Shown here: piece after piece, positions 1 to 7,316 of the stretch
Numbering within the stretch: the stretch's first letter is position 1
Layout of the letters: every line of letters begins with the position of its first letter
Source of the DNA: Candidatus Omnitrophica bacterium CG02_land_8_20_14_3_00__42_8
GTDB taxonomy: Bacteria > Omnitrophota > Gorgyraeia > Gorgyraeales > Gorgyraeaceae
DNA length: 7,316 bases
Direction of reading: 5' to 3'
NCBI GenBank assembly: GCA_002780805.1
Contig: PEUD01000050.1
Span: 1 to 7,316 of the forward strand
Translations under genes and position numbers: made by a program
The notes under the pieces: model-generated
Databases searched by the model: none
Told to the model about the DNA's origin: nothing
What the model saw: only the letters and a program-made list of their open reading frames with translations

Positions 1-375
1 TGCCGCAAGACACTCATTGGCCTTAGGCATTCCGGCTTGAATAGCTGTTGCGCTGTAACTAAACTTACGTGTCCGCGATGTCCAATTAGCAAATATCTGT
101 ATATCTTTAAGATTGCTGTAGTTGTAAACAGTGCCGGTTGCAACATCTGTCATGGAAAGAGATGTAAAATCTACAAGATAATATTGTAATTTTCCGCCAG
201 AATATACAGCTCTCTGATTTGTTGTAACAGCACTGTTTAGCTGGGTAAAAGAAATTGGCCCGAATTTTTCATAACGATTATATGTGTATGTTCTTTTCGC
301 GCCTGTGTTAAAATCTGTAACAGTATGTGTGTAAGCGCCTGCAAGTTTATATAATAAAGTGAATGTACCGTTAGT
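1..375 (-). other. Unrecognised region at the C-terminal side of the window
   Basis: Residues 2314-2438 have no heptads and no YD motifs. They read like a beta-rich extracellular region with alternating Thr, Tyr, Val and Phe (TFTLLYKLAG, YTHTVTDF, KLQYYLVDF, IFANWTSRTR). The segment RTYTYNRYEKFGPI looks like a hairpin. The end, GMPKANECLAA, has the only Cys of the window at codon 10-12. The region continues past base 1, so it may be the first part of a larger domain. I cannot name a family. Confidence 0.5.
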
Positions 376-3300
376 AAAACCATCATTCCAGCCATCACCG
401 TTTTTATCAGCATCACCGGCATCGGTGGTATCGCCATCAAAATTAGTATCGCCTCTTATCCATTGAACTCTTTTTAGCGTAGCTGCAGACCATTCTTCTG
501 AAAGTTGCTTATAAGCAAGCGCTGCATCACGCAATGCCTCTGCTGCAGGTATAGCATCTGCAGCTTCTTGTTGCGCAATAACTGCATTTGCCTGGGCAGT
601 AACGGCATTAGCCTGGGCAGTAATGGCATTAGCCTTGGCTGTGACAGCATTTGCCTGAGCTATAACAGCATTTGCCTGAGCTGTAACAGCAGCGCTTTGC
701 GCAGCAACTGCATTACCCTGTGCTGTTACGGCATTGTTATAAGCTGTTAACGCGGTATCATATTCCGCCTGCCGCGCAAGGAAAGTATCAACGTTATTAA
801 GATATAACTTGACCTTACCTGTTGCTATGAGCTGGCTGTTATATTTTGAAATTATTGTATTATATGTACTTCTTGCCCCGGTGTAATTTCCGGATGCTAT
901 TTTATTTGAAAGGTCTGTAAGGTACGACTCTACGGCGCCATTGGTATTATCACCATAAACAGCCTTTGCCGCGTCATACGCGTTTTTGGCAGGCATGTAT
1001 GTATTATTGTAATAAGTACTGTAGTCGTTATATGCTGTTTCATATTGGCTTCTTGCCGTGTTGTAAACAGCTAAAGCCGTATTATAAGCTGCCTGCGCTG
1101 TCTGATAATCGCCATCAGCTGTAAGCCAAGAATTATAAGCAGTTGTATAAGCGTCTCTTGCTGTAATATATGCTGCATAGGCAGTGTCATATGCATTTTT
1201 CTTATTTGTCCAGTCAGTATTTGCGTTGTTATATGCGGTGAGCGCCTGCTGGTATTGCGCGCTTACGCCTGTGAGATTTATAATAGCTTGATCATATTGC
1301 TGGTTTGCAACTGTGAGGTCAGATGATATCTGGTTTAATGTTATCTGAGTATTATCTACACTTGTTTGGGCATTACCATGCTCTGCTTGCGCAGTATTAT
1401 AATCGGTTACTGACTGCTGATATGTTGCTTCAGCGCTTTGATATATACCTTCAAGTGTATTAAACGTAGCAACAGCCGAATTGTAATTAGATGTAGCTGT
1501 ATTAACCGCTGCCTGCGCATTGGCAAGCGCTGTGTTCATCTCCAAATAGATTGCATATTTTGCATTATAATCTGCAAGCGCTGTATTATAATTACCAAGA
1601 GCCGTCTGATACTCTATTGTTGATGTATCGTACTGCGACTGCGCCAGCAAATAAGCTGTCTCTGCCTGCGTCCTTGCTGCCTCTGCCTCGTGAACATTGG
1701 CTGTTGCTATATTAAGCTGAATCATAACAAGGCCTACAGCTCTATCAGTTTCGACCTGCGCCTGCCTGGCTGTTTCAAGAGCTAACCTTGCAGCCTCTAT
1801 CTCTGCTGATGAAGACTCATTTCTTCCTTTTACTGTGAATTCGCTGTATGTATTTATTCTGTTATGGTCATCATAAAATGTAGATACCCTGGTAGTTGTT
1901 GTATATGCCTTATTGCTATCAGTATTTTGGCCGCTTACCAATACATAACCATAAGTCCTGCCTGAATTATCATATATGGCTGAACTTTTCTCGTTTGATG
2001 TAACCCAGTTAACATCAGAAACAGAACTTGTATTATGAGAATATTCTTTCTCGGATAATACCTGGCCATTTGCATTGTATAAAATATCTGTTGCAAGCTT
2101 GTAGTTTGTCGTAACTACCTTACTGCCTGATTCAACCTTATCATGCAGCTCAATCTTTTCTTTGTATTCCCTGGCCCTGCTTGCATCTTTTGGGCTGTTG
2201 TTATTCCAGTAATTGGTATATTCCCTGGTGATAATTGTCTTGTAATCGGTCAGAGTTGATGATGTCGGAGATATCTTTGAATGCTGTATTATCTCATCTT
2301 TATACCTGTAAATCCTGCCGGCAAGGTCATAAATCATGCCTCCTCTAAAGACATTGGCTATCCAGTTTGTTGCAGTAACGCCTGCAGTATCTTTGGTATA
2401 TTCTCTTTGGCTTAATGCCTGGCCTTTAGAATAATATGTTATTTCCTCCACCAATCTTGAACTTGTTGAAATAGCGTTGCCTTCTGTGCCCCAATAAAGC
2501 TTTATTTCATCCTTGTAGCTTTTTACACGGCTGCCGTCTACTGTGTTATCATCATAATAAGTGGTAGATTTTCTTTCGGTTGTGGTCTTATATTGATAAT
2601 TAGCATTACTTACAGTTGTTGACTTTTGTATGGTTATATCAATAAATGTCTTTATTCTGCCTGAGGTATCGTAGGTAATGCCGGATCTCGTATTTACAGA
2701 CAGCCAGTTTGTCGTGGTAACGCCTGCTGTATCCTTTGAATATTCAACTTGAGACAATACCTGGCCGTTAGAATGATATGTTACCTCATTCACCAATCTT
2801 GAACTTGTGGAAATAGGATCAGCTAATACAATGCCCCAGAAAAGTTTTATTTCATCCTTGTAGCTTTCTACACGGCTGCCGTTTACTGTGTTGTCATCGT
2901 AATAAGTAGTAGATTTTCTTTCGGTTGTAGTTTTGTATTGTTCGCTTGCGCCTGTTGAGGTTTGCGAGTACTGAATTGTCTCATCTGTATAGGTAGAAAT
3001 CCTGCCTGAATTGTCATAAACCATGTTGCTTCTTGAGTTCTTTACGTACCAGTTTGTTTTGGTAACTCCTGCAATATCTTTTGAATATTCAATCTGCGAT
3101 AATACCTGGCCGCCTGCGTAGTAGGCGATTTCATCAATTATTCTTGAGCTTGTAGAAACAGCTGTTGTGCCGGTTCCCTGATAAAGTATGATTTCTTCTT
3201 TGTAGCTTTTTACACGGCTACCGTTTACTGTATTATCATCATAATAAGTAGTGGATTTTCTTTCGGTTGTGGTTTTGTACTGGGAACCGTTAGGCAGTTT

Positions 3301-6300
3301 CTGCAGAACTATATCAATAAATGTCTTAACCCTGCCTGAATTATCATAAGTGATGCCTGTATCTGTTGTAACGCCTGTCCTGGTATCCTTGGTCTGCCAG
3401 TTTGTCTTGGTAATTCCGGCTGTATCCTTTGAATACTCAACCTGAGAAAATATCTGTCCTGATGTGTAGTAAACAATTTCGTCAACCAAGCGTGAACTTG
3501 TAGAAACAGCTGTTGTGCCTGTGCCCTGATAAATTACAATTTCATCCTTGTAGCTTTTTACACGGCTGCCTTCTACTGTATTGTCATCATAATAAGTAGT
3601 GGATTTTCTTTCGGTTGTGGTCTTGTATTTATTCGTAGTGTCATTTAAACGTTGCAATGTTTCATCTTTAAACGTGGATACCCTGCCGGAATTGTCATAA
3701 ACAATACTTGTTCTTGTATTCTTGGTCTGCCAGTTTGTTTTGGTGACTCCGGCTGTATCCTTTGAATACTCAACTTGGGACAATATCTGGCCGCCTGCGT
3801 AGTAAGCGATTTCATCAACAAGGCGCGAGCTTGTAGAAACAGCTGTTGTGCTGGTACTCTGATATAGAATAATTTCGTCTTCATAACTCTTTGCGCGGCT
3901 GCCGTCTACTGTGTTATCATCATAATAAGTGGTAGATTTTCTTTCAGTTGTGGTTTTATATGAAGAATCATCAGGTAATTTCTGCCTGAGATCATCATTA
4001 AATTTAACTATTCTACCAGAGTTATCATAAATAACATTTGTTCTTGTATTCTTTACCTGCCAGTCAGTAGCTGTAACACCGGTAATCTCTTTTGTAAATT
4101 CAACCTGAGATAATATCTGGCCGGTTGAGTAGTAATTTATATTATTTACTAAACGCGAGCTGGTTGAAACAGTGATATTACTTGTGCCTGAGTAAATCTT
4201 TGTTTGGTCTTCATAGCTTTTTATACGAAGGGCATCTGAAGTCTTATCATTGCCGTAGGTTGTTGACAACCTGGTTGTAACTGCCTTATATTTAGAAGTT
4301 GTATCGTTTATTGATTGCGAGGCTTCATCTGTAAATGTAAGTATCCTGCCTATAGAGTCATACACTATGCCTGTTTCAACAACGCCGGTAAAACCTGTTC
4401 TGTGCGTTCTTGTTGTCCAATCACTATCTGTAACACCTGCAGTATCCTTTGAGTATTCTGTCTGGCGCTTAGTTTGTCCTGTTGTATAATACTGCCCTAT
4501 CCTAACCAACCTGGAGTTTGTTGAGACAATGATATTCGTAATGCCTTTATATAATTTTATCTCGTCATAGTATTCTTTTACGCGGCTTCCGTTTGCCGTG
4601 TTATCGTCAAAATATTTTGTGTCTTTTCTTTCTGTTACTGTTTTATATTTTTCGCTTGCTCCGCTTGATGCCTGGGTATACTGCGTTGTTGTATCTTTAT
4701 ACCCGTAAACTCTGCCTGAATCATCATATGATATGCTGCTTTTTATATTCTCAACCTGCCAATTTGTAGTTGAAATATCAGAGCTGTCACTTGTATATTC
4801 TGTTTGCTGCTGAAGCTGGCCTGTTTCACCATACAACATGCCTGTTGCAATGCGATATGACGTATAAACAAGATTAGCGTTATTTATGACGGTTGCGCTC
4901 TTATACGTCTTAACGCTATCCTTGTATGCAAGCACTCTGCTTGACTCGTCATATAACGTATATTCCCTATCTGTCACAGTTGCATAATCACTTAAGGTTT
5001 CCGAACCATCACCTAACAAGTCTATGGCGCTTCTTTGCGTTAATGTATCTTTAAACGCATCCATCAGGCCTGAACCATTGTATGTAATGCCTGACTTGAC
5101 TGTCTTTGTGTTAAAATTATAATCTAATGCGCCGACAGGCTTTGTTATATCAGCATAATCTACATATTCTGTCTGCTCTTTTGCCTGGCCTGTTGTATGG
5201 AATCCTGTATCATTGTCTATTAAAACAAGTCTGTAAGATGTAGCTATTGGATCTTCATTTTTGTTATCTTTTATGCCTTTATATGTCTCTATTTTATCCT
5301 TATACTGAGTAACGCGGTTTTTAGCTCCATATTCGGTCACCATTCTTTGAATCGTAGTCTGGAAATCTTCTGCAACGCTTGTTTGCGCATTAAGAGTTTT
5401 CTGCAGGCTAACATCAGTAAAAGTAGACACCCTTGCCGAATAATCATATATTATATTTGTTCTTGTTGTTTTTGAATTATAGTTATAATCCGCATCGAGT
5501 AAAGCCTTGGTTATTGGAATATCATCAGAATACTCGGTTTGCTGCAAAACCTGATCTGTTTCATCATCATAGCCCATACCTGTTATCAGGCGGTAATTGG
5601 TGGAAACCACTATTGGCAATGTGCCGAAATGCAGCATAACCTTATCGCTGTATCCGGATATACGGTTATGTACATCATCATACTCTGTGGAAAGACGCTC
5701 TACTGTGGTATTGTAATCAATTATAGCGCCGCCCGTAGAATAACTTTTTTGCGTGGTTACATCTTTAAATGTGCGCACCCTACGCGCTGAATCATATTTC
5801 ATATCGCTTCTTACACTCTTAGTCTGCCATACAGTAAGAGTCGGTACTGATTCATCGTTATTATATTCTGTCTGCTGTTTTACAAGGTCTGTGTCACCAT
5901 AATATACTATATCTGAAACCCACCTGTAAGTTGTGGACTTTGGAGTAGGATTGCTAGCGCTTTTTTCGCCTTCATAAAAATCTATTCTGTCTTTATAACT
6001 TAAAACGCGATTACGATTATCATATGTAGTATCTAAGCGTATTGTTACCCTATCATACGGCTTATTACCATCCTTAGTATGTGTTTTCTGCGTTGCCTTA
6101 TCTGTAAAAGTTTTAAGCGTGCCAAATTCATTGTAATATATACCGGTTCTTACTGTCCTTGAAACCCATCCGGTTTCATAGCTTTGCTCATTAGCAGGCT
6201 TATCATTATGCAGGTATTCAGTTGTTGCAGAGGCCTGACCTGTAGCATGATATGCATCTATAGTGGCTCTGCGGTATGTGGTTGATATCAGATCGCCATT

Positions 6301-7316
6301 GGTGTCATAAATTGCGGTTGTTTCGTTATGTGCTTTTACCCTGCTTGTTACTGTATCATACTCGGTTTTTGTCCTTGATGTATGAATATCATATGTGCTG
6401 CTTCCAACAGCAGACACCATAGCTGCAGGGTCAATTTTTTCTGTGCGTATATCTTTATATGTTGAAATAAGGCCCAGGGAGTTATATAAAATACCTGAAC
6501 CTGCTATCAGGCCTCCTCTTATTGTCTTTATATTAAACACAAAAATAGTCGCCGTGCTGTTAAGGCTTGTGTATTCTTCCTGCCACTTTACCTGGCCTGT
6601 AGCATAATAATCGTCATCTCCTATTATGGTAAGAGTGCTTGTGTAAGAATTAGTACCAACTACCTCTGTTTTATCTCTGTACTTATTCATCCTTCCTGTA
6701 TTATCGTTATAAACTACTAGCTCTCTAGTGGTAATGCTATCATACGCTACAGGCCCGGATGATTTTTGCGAATATTGCGTTCTTGTATCTTTAAATGTAG
6801 TTAATCTGCCGAATGCGTTATAGCGCATTTCTGATTTTATATTTTTTGTATCAAAATTTGATACTGTAACAGCGGCGTTAAGTTTTGAATATTCGGTTTG
6901 TTTTTTGATTTGGCCGAGCTCATCATAATCCGTATCCGCTATTTTCACCAATGAATATGTAACCGCATTACCCAGTTTGGAGCTTTCATTGTATTCAGAT
7001 ATCCTTCCTTTATTATTATAAGTTGTGCTCGTCCTTTCTATTGTAACTATGTAGCCCGCAGTAGCAGTATCAGATGTTTGCGAATCCTGCGTCTTTTCTT
7101 CATTGTAATGATAGAGGCGGCCGTATTCATCATAAGCATCGGTTGCTGTTGCTGAGAAGCTAACCGTTAAATCAGATGATACCTTAACGCCTGTTGATCT
7201 GTCTTTGGACTGTATTTTATCAGTGTAGGTCTTTATCTGGCCAAGAAGATTATATTCGATTAAGGACCTTGTTATGCGGGTATCTGCCTGGCCTTCTCTG
7301 CCGACTGATTCAATGT
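1..7316 (-). CDS. Internal fragment of a giant YD-repeat / coiled-coil surface or secreted protein (both ends open)
   Basis: One reading frame is open from base 7314 to base 1, giving 2438 codons without a stop. I checked every in-frame plus-strand triplet for TTA, CTA and TCA and found none. The product is rich in Thr, Ser, Tyr, Asp and Gln, with few Pro and a single Cys (codon 10-12, residue 2435). Its order is a YD-repeat array (residues 1-1838), a Tyr/Ala heptad coil (1839-2104), a linker (2105-2184), a second Ala-rich coil (2185-2282), calcium-type Asp loops (2289-2311) and an unrecognised region (2314-2438). YD repeats are known from RHS, WapA, Tc-toxin and teneurin proteins, where they build large beta-sheet shells. 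No RHS core, toxin tip, signal peptide, membrane segment or anchor is visible, so substrate and role cannot be assigned. No start codon, RBS, promoter or terminator can be placed, because the gene begins and ends outside the window. Extracellular location is inferred from composition and repeat type. Confidence 0.93.
382..450 (-). other. Thrombospondin-type-3 / EF-loop-like calcium-binding motifs
   Basis: Residues 2289-2311 contain two Asp-rich loops in a row, DTNFDGDTTD and DADKNGDGWND. The second fits DxDx(N/D)GDGxxD, as in thrombospondin type 3 and dockerin-like repeats, where Asp and Asn side chains bind calcium. Only two loops are present, so this is a short module, placed where the coil ends and the next region starts. 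Calcium binding is inferred from the motif. It would fit a protein that works outside the cell. Confidence 0.7.
469..762 (-). other. Predicted coiled coil 2: Ala/Gln/Asn heptads
   Basis: Residues 2185-2282 make 14 heptads, starting YDTALTA and YNNAVTA, then a run of QANAVTA-type blocks, then QQEAADA, IPAAEAL, RDAALAY and KQLSEEW. The Tyr of coil 1 is replaced mostly by Gln at the same position while Ala stays at the fourth, so the core is nearly all Ala and polar. One Pro (547-549, residue 2256) may kink the helix. The charged, Trp-containing end leads into the calcium-type loops. Confidence 0.75.
584..751 (-). repeat. 21-bp minisatellite coding one heptad per copy
   Basis: Eight tandem 21-bp units start at 584, 605, 626, 647, 668, 689, 710 and 731 on the plus strand, most beginning gcatt(t/a)gcctg. 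Each codes one heptad on the minus strand, such as QANAVTA. The best-matching copies are the first five; the sixth (gcagcgctt) and the eighth are more divergent. The unit equals exactly seven codons, so gain or loss of a copy changes the coil by one heptad and keeps the frame. Confidence 0.9.
763..1002 (-). other. Non-heptad linker between the two coils
   Basis: Residues 2105-2184 break the heptad phase, starting at TYMPAKN with Pro at 991-993 (residue 2108). They include Gly/Asn-rich turns (VYGDNTNG, ASGNYTG) and a more hydrophobic stretch (KVKLYLNNVDTF). Short helical pieces with Tyr remain. I do not recognise a domain. It could be the turn of a helical hairpin or a small bundle joining the coils. 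Confidence 0.6.
1003..1800 (-). other. Predicted coiled coil 1: 38 unbroken Tyr/Ala heptads
   Basis: Residues 1839-2104 divide into 38 consecutive 7-residue blocks without one phase break, from IEAARLA and LETARQA to YETAYND and YSTYYNN. Over the last 30 blocks (from 1632) the first position is Tyr in 20, Phe or Trp in 3, and Leu or Val in 6. The fourth position is Ala in 20. The common block is Y-x-T-A-x-x-x, for example YNTALAD, YQTAQAA and YNTARSQ. Pro is absent. This is the pattern of a coiled coil with an aromatic/alanine core. Oligomer state and orientation cannot be read from the sequence. A stalk or spacer following the YD array is the likely role by inference. Confidence 0.85.
1801..1974 (-). 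repeat. Terminal, incomplete superrepeat A16
   Basis: The last unit (residues 1781-1838) has motif a (YDNSGRTYGY), the TTTTR link and a short-form motif b (FYDDHNRINTYSEF). It then passes through VKGRNESSSAE straight into the heptad coil. Motif c and the Trp linker are missing. Its b motif is of the short type seen in A1-A7, unlike the long type in the units just before it. Confidence 0.8.
1975..4728 (-). repeat. Homogenised superrepeats A8-A15
   Basis: Eight superrepeats (residues 863-1780) form a subfamily. Motif b is about five residues longer than in A1-A7, as YYDDNTVNGSR or close variants, and is usually preceded by TERKST. Motif a is nearly constant as YDNSGR or a close variant, and the linkers STSSRLV and KDTAGVT(K/T)TNW recur. 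Similarity is also high in the DNA: the block coding TTTERKSTTYYDDN to SRVKSYKDE recurs with its core near 2527, 2872, 3214, 3562 and 3895, and in weaker form near 4225 and 4582. A8, A9 and A15 at the edges are more divergent than A10-A14. Short insertions lie before motif a of A9 (FTGVVET) and A12 (GVTTDT). Confidence 0.88.
4729..7134 (-). repeat. Divergent superrepeats A1-A7
   Basis: Seven superrepeats (residues 61-862) keep the a-b-c order but differ widely in sequence. Motif a appears as YDEYGR, YNAFGR, YNSLGL, YNEFGT, YDSARR, YDYSAR and YNGSGL, so the Gly-Arg pair is often lost. Motif b is short, with only 5-6 residues from Tyr to Arg (YNNKGR, YDESSR, YDDVHNR). Motif c keeps its ending best, as QTEY or EEY plus a short polar tail, and the Gly-Gln pair is replaced in some copies, for example YYGDTDLV and YDDETDQV. 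Linker lengths vary by insertion, including GEKSASNPTP and KDNKNEDP after motif b. These copies are older, or less homogenised, than those that follow. Confidence 0.85.
7135..7314 (-). repeat. Irregular leading YD segment
   Basis: Residues 1-60 contain one clear YD-like motif, IEYNLLGQIKTYTDK (Tyr codon 7252-7254), about 40 residues before the first regular motif a. A possible motif c remnant (IESVGREGQ) lies at the very edge. The a-b-c order does not hold here: two a/b-like motifs follow each other with no recognisable c between them. This may be a unit with a deletion or the end of a different repeat family that continues beyond the window. Confidence 0.55.

Larger units (their letters stand above)
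1801..7314 (-). repeat. Array of about 15 triple-YD superrepeats (104-122 residues each)
   Basis: Each superrepeat runs in fixed order. Motif a is like IxYDNSGRVxTFxDE, followed by YKTTTER. Motif b is like TTYYDDNxxxGSRVKSYKDE, followed by STSSRLV. Motif c is like EIxYYxxGQxLSQxEYSKD, followed by a linker like TNWQTKNTRT. Typical spacing is 35 residues a to b, 41 b to c and 41 c to the next a, as in the unit starting at 3699. The Tyr codon of motif a starts, in lowest plus coordinate, at 7132, 6820, 6484, 6133, 5794, 5446, 5080, 4726, 4360, 4027, 3697, 3346, 3016, 2671, 2329 and 1972. That gives steps of 104, 112, 117, 113, 116, 122, 118, 122, 111, 110, 117, 110, 115, 114 and 119 residues. 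The motifs match the YD-repeat family (YDxxGR with an aromatic Tyr/Phe step). Calling it a three-motif superrepeat is my own reading of the sequence. Confidence 0.9.

Noticed and set aside
237..440. Minus-strand ORF of 67 codons starting with a hydrophobic stretch
   Set aside because: It is in a different frame from the giant ORF, over the calcium-loop region. The hydrophobic look comes from frame-shifted GAT/ACC-rich codons.
505..750. Plus-strand ORF of 81 codons rich in Cys, Ser and Gly with a repeated pattern
   Set aside because: It is the antisense shadow of the 21-bp heptad minisatellite. Its repeat pattern and odd Cys content follow from the minus-strand Ala/Asn/Gln codons, and it has no visible RBS.
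1438..1623. Plus-strand Cys/Ile/Arg-rich ORF of 61 codons
   Set aside because: It is an antisense shadow of the Tyr/Ala heptad coil. Its composition is the complement of Ala and Tyr codons.
3645..3884. Minus-strand ORF of 79 codons
   Set aside because: It is out of frame with the continuous coding frame and lies within superrepeats A10-A11. There is no family resemblance.
2501..4000. Possible CRISPR array, because near-identical DNA blocks recur at regular spacing
   Set aside because: The spacing is 330-366 bp, the recurring blocks are long and coding, and the sequence between them is also repetitive. These are protein repeats, not repeat-spacer units.
5433..5790. Two overlapping plus-strand ORFs (5433-5639 and 5539-5790)
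   Set aside because: Both are antisense to divergent YD units, overlap each other in different frames and show no recognisable domain.
6395..6607. Plus-strand ORF of 70 codons
   Set aside because: It is antisense to superrepeats A2-A3. It has no motif, and coding on the other strand explains it.
1801..7314. RHS toxin or teneurin assignment
   Set aside because: The YD motifs fit the broad family, but no RHS core end, self-cleavage motif or variable toxin tip is present, and the array leads into a coiled coil instead.
1..7316. Firm assignment to Omnitrophota
   Set aside because: Giant repetitive genes are known there, but nothing in this window is diagnostic of a phylum, so it is kept only as a guess in the summary.

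Overview
The whole 7316-base window is one protein-coding stretch read on the minus strand. No in-frame stop occurs over 2438 consecutive codons (codons start at plus coordinates congruent to 1 mod 3). The gene has neither its start nor its stop here: the N-terminus lies beyond base 7316 and the C-terminus beyond base 1. I see no convincing second gene, RNA gene, promoter, terminator, mobile element or CRISPR array. The window is an internal slice of a very large, repetitive, probably secreted protein.

From N- to C-terminus (right to left), the layout is as follows. Residues 1-1838 are a tandem array of YD-type (RHS/WapA/teneurin-like) repeats. They are organised as about 15 superrepeats of 104-122 residues, each with three distinct YD-like motifs (called a, b and c here) and a Trp-containing linker. 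The first seven superrepeats are divergent. The next eight form a subfamily with a longer b motif, and their centre is very similar even at DNA level. The last unit is cut after motif b. Residues 1839-2104 are 38 uninterrupted heptads, a predicted coiled coil with Tyr at one core position and Ala at the other. Residues 2105-2184 are a non-heptad linker. Residues 2185-2282 are a second Ala-rich coil whose DNA is a 21-bp minisatellite. Residues 2289-2311 are Asp-rich thrombospondin-type-3/EF-loop-like calcium motifs. Residues 2314-2438 are an unrecognised region holding the only Cys of the window.

The intron-free giant frame, YD repeats, calcium loops and near absence of Cys suggest a bacterial extracellular or envelope protein. 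Very large repetitive ORFs are known from several uncultured bacterial phyla, Omnitrophota among them, and such a source is plausible. That is a guess, because nothing here is taxonomically diagnostic. A working model, by inference, is a YD-repeat beta-sheet shell or fibre followed by a helical stalk and a calcium-stabilised distal module.
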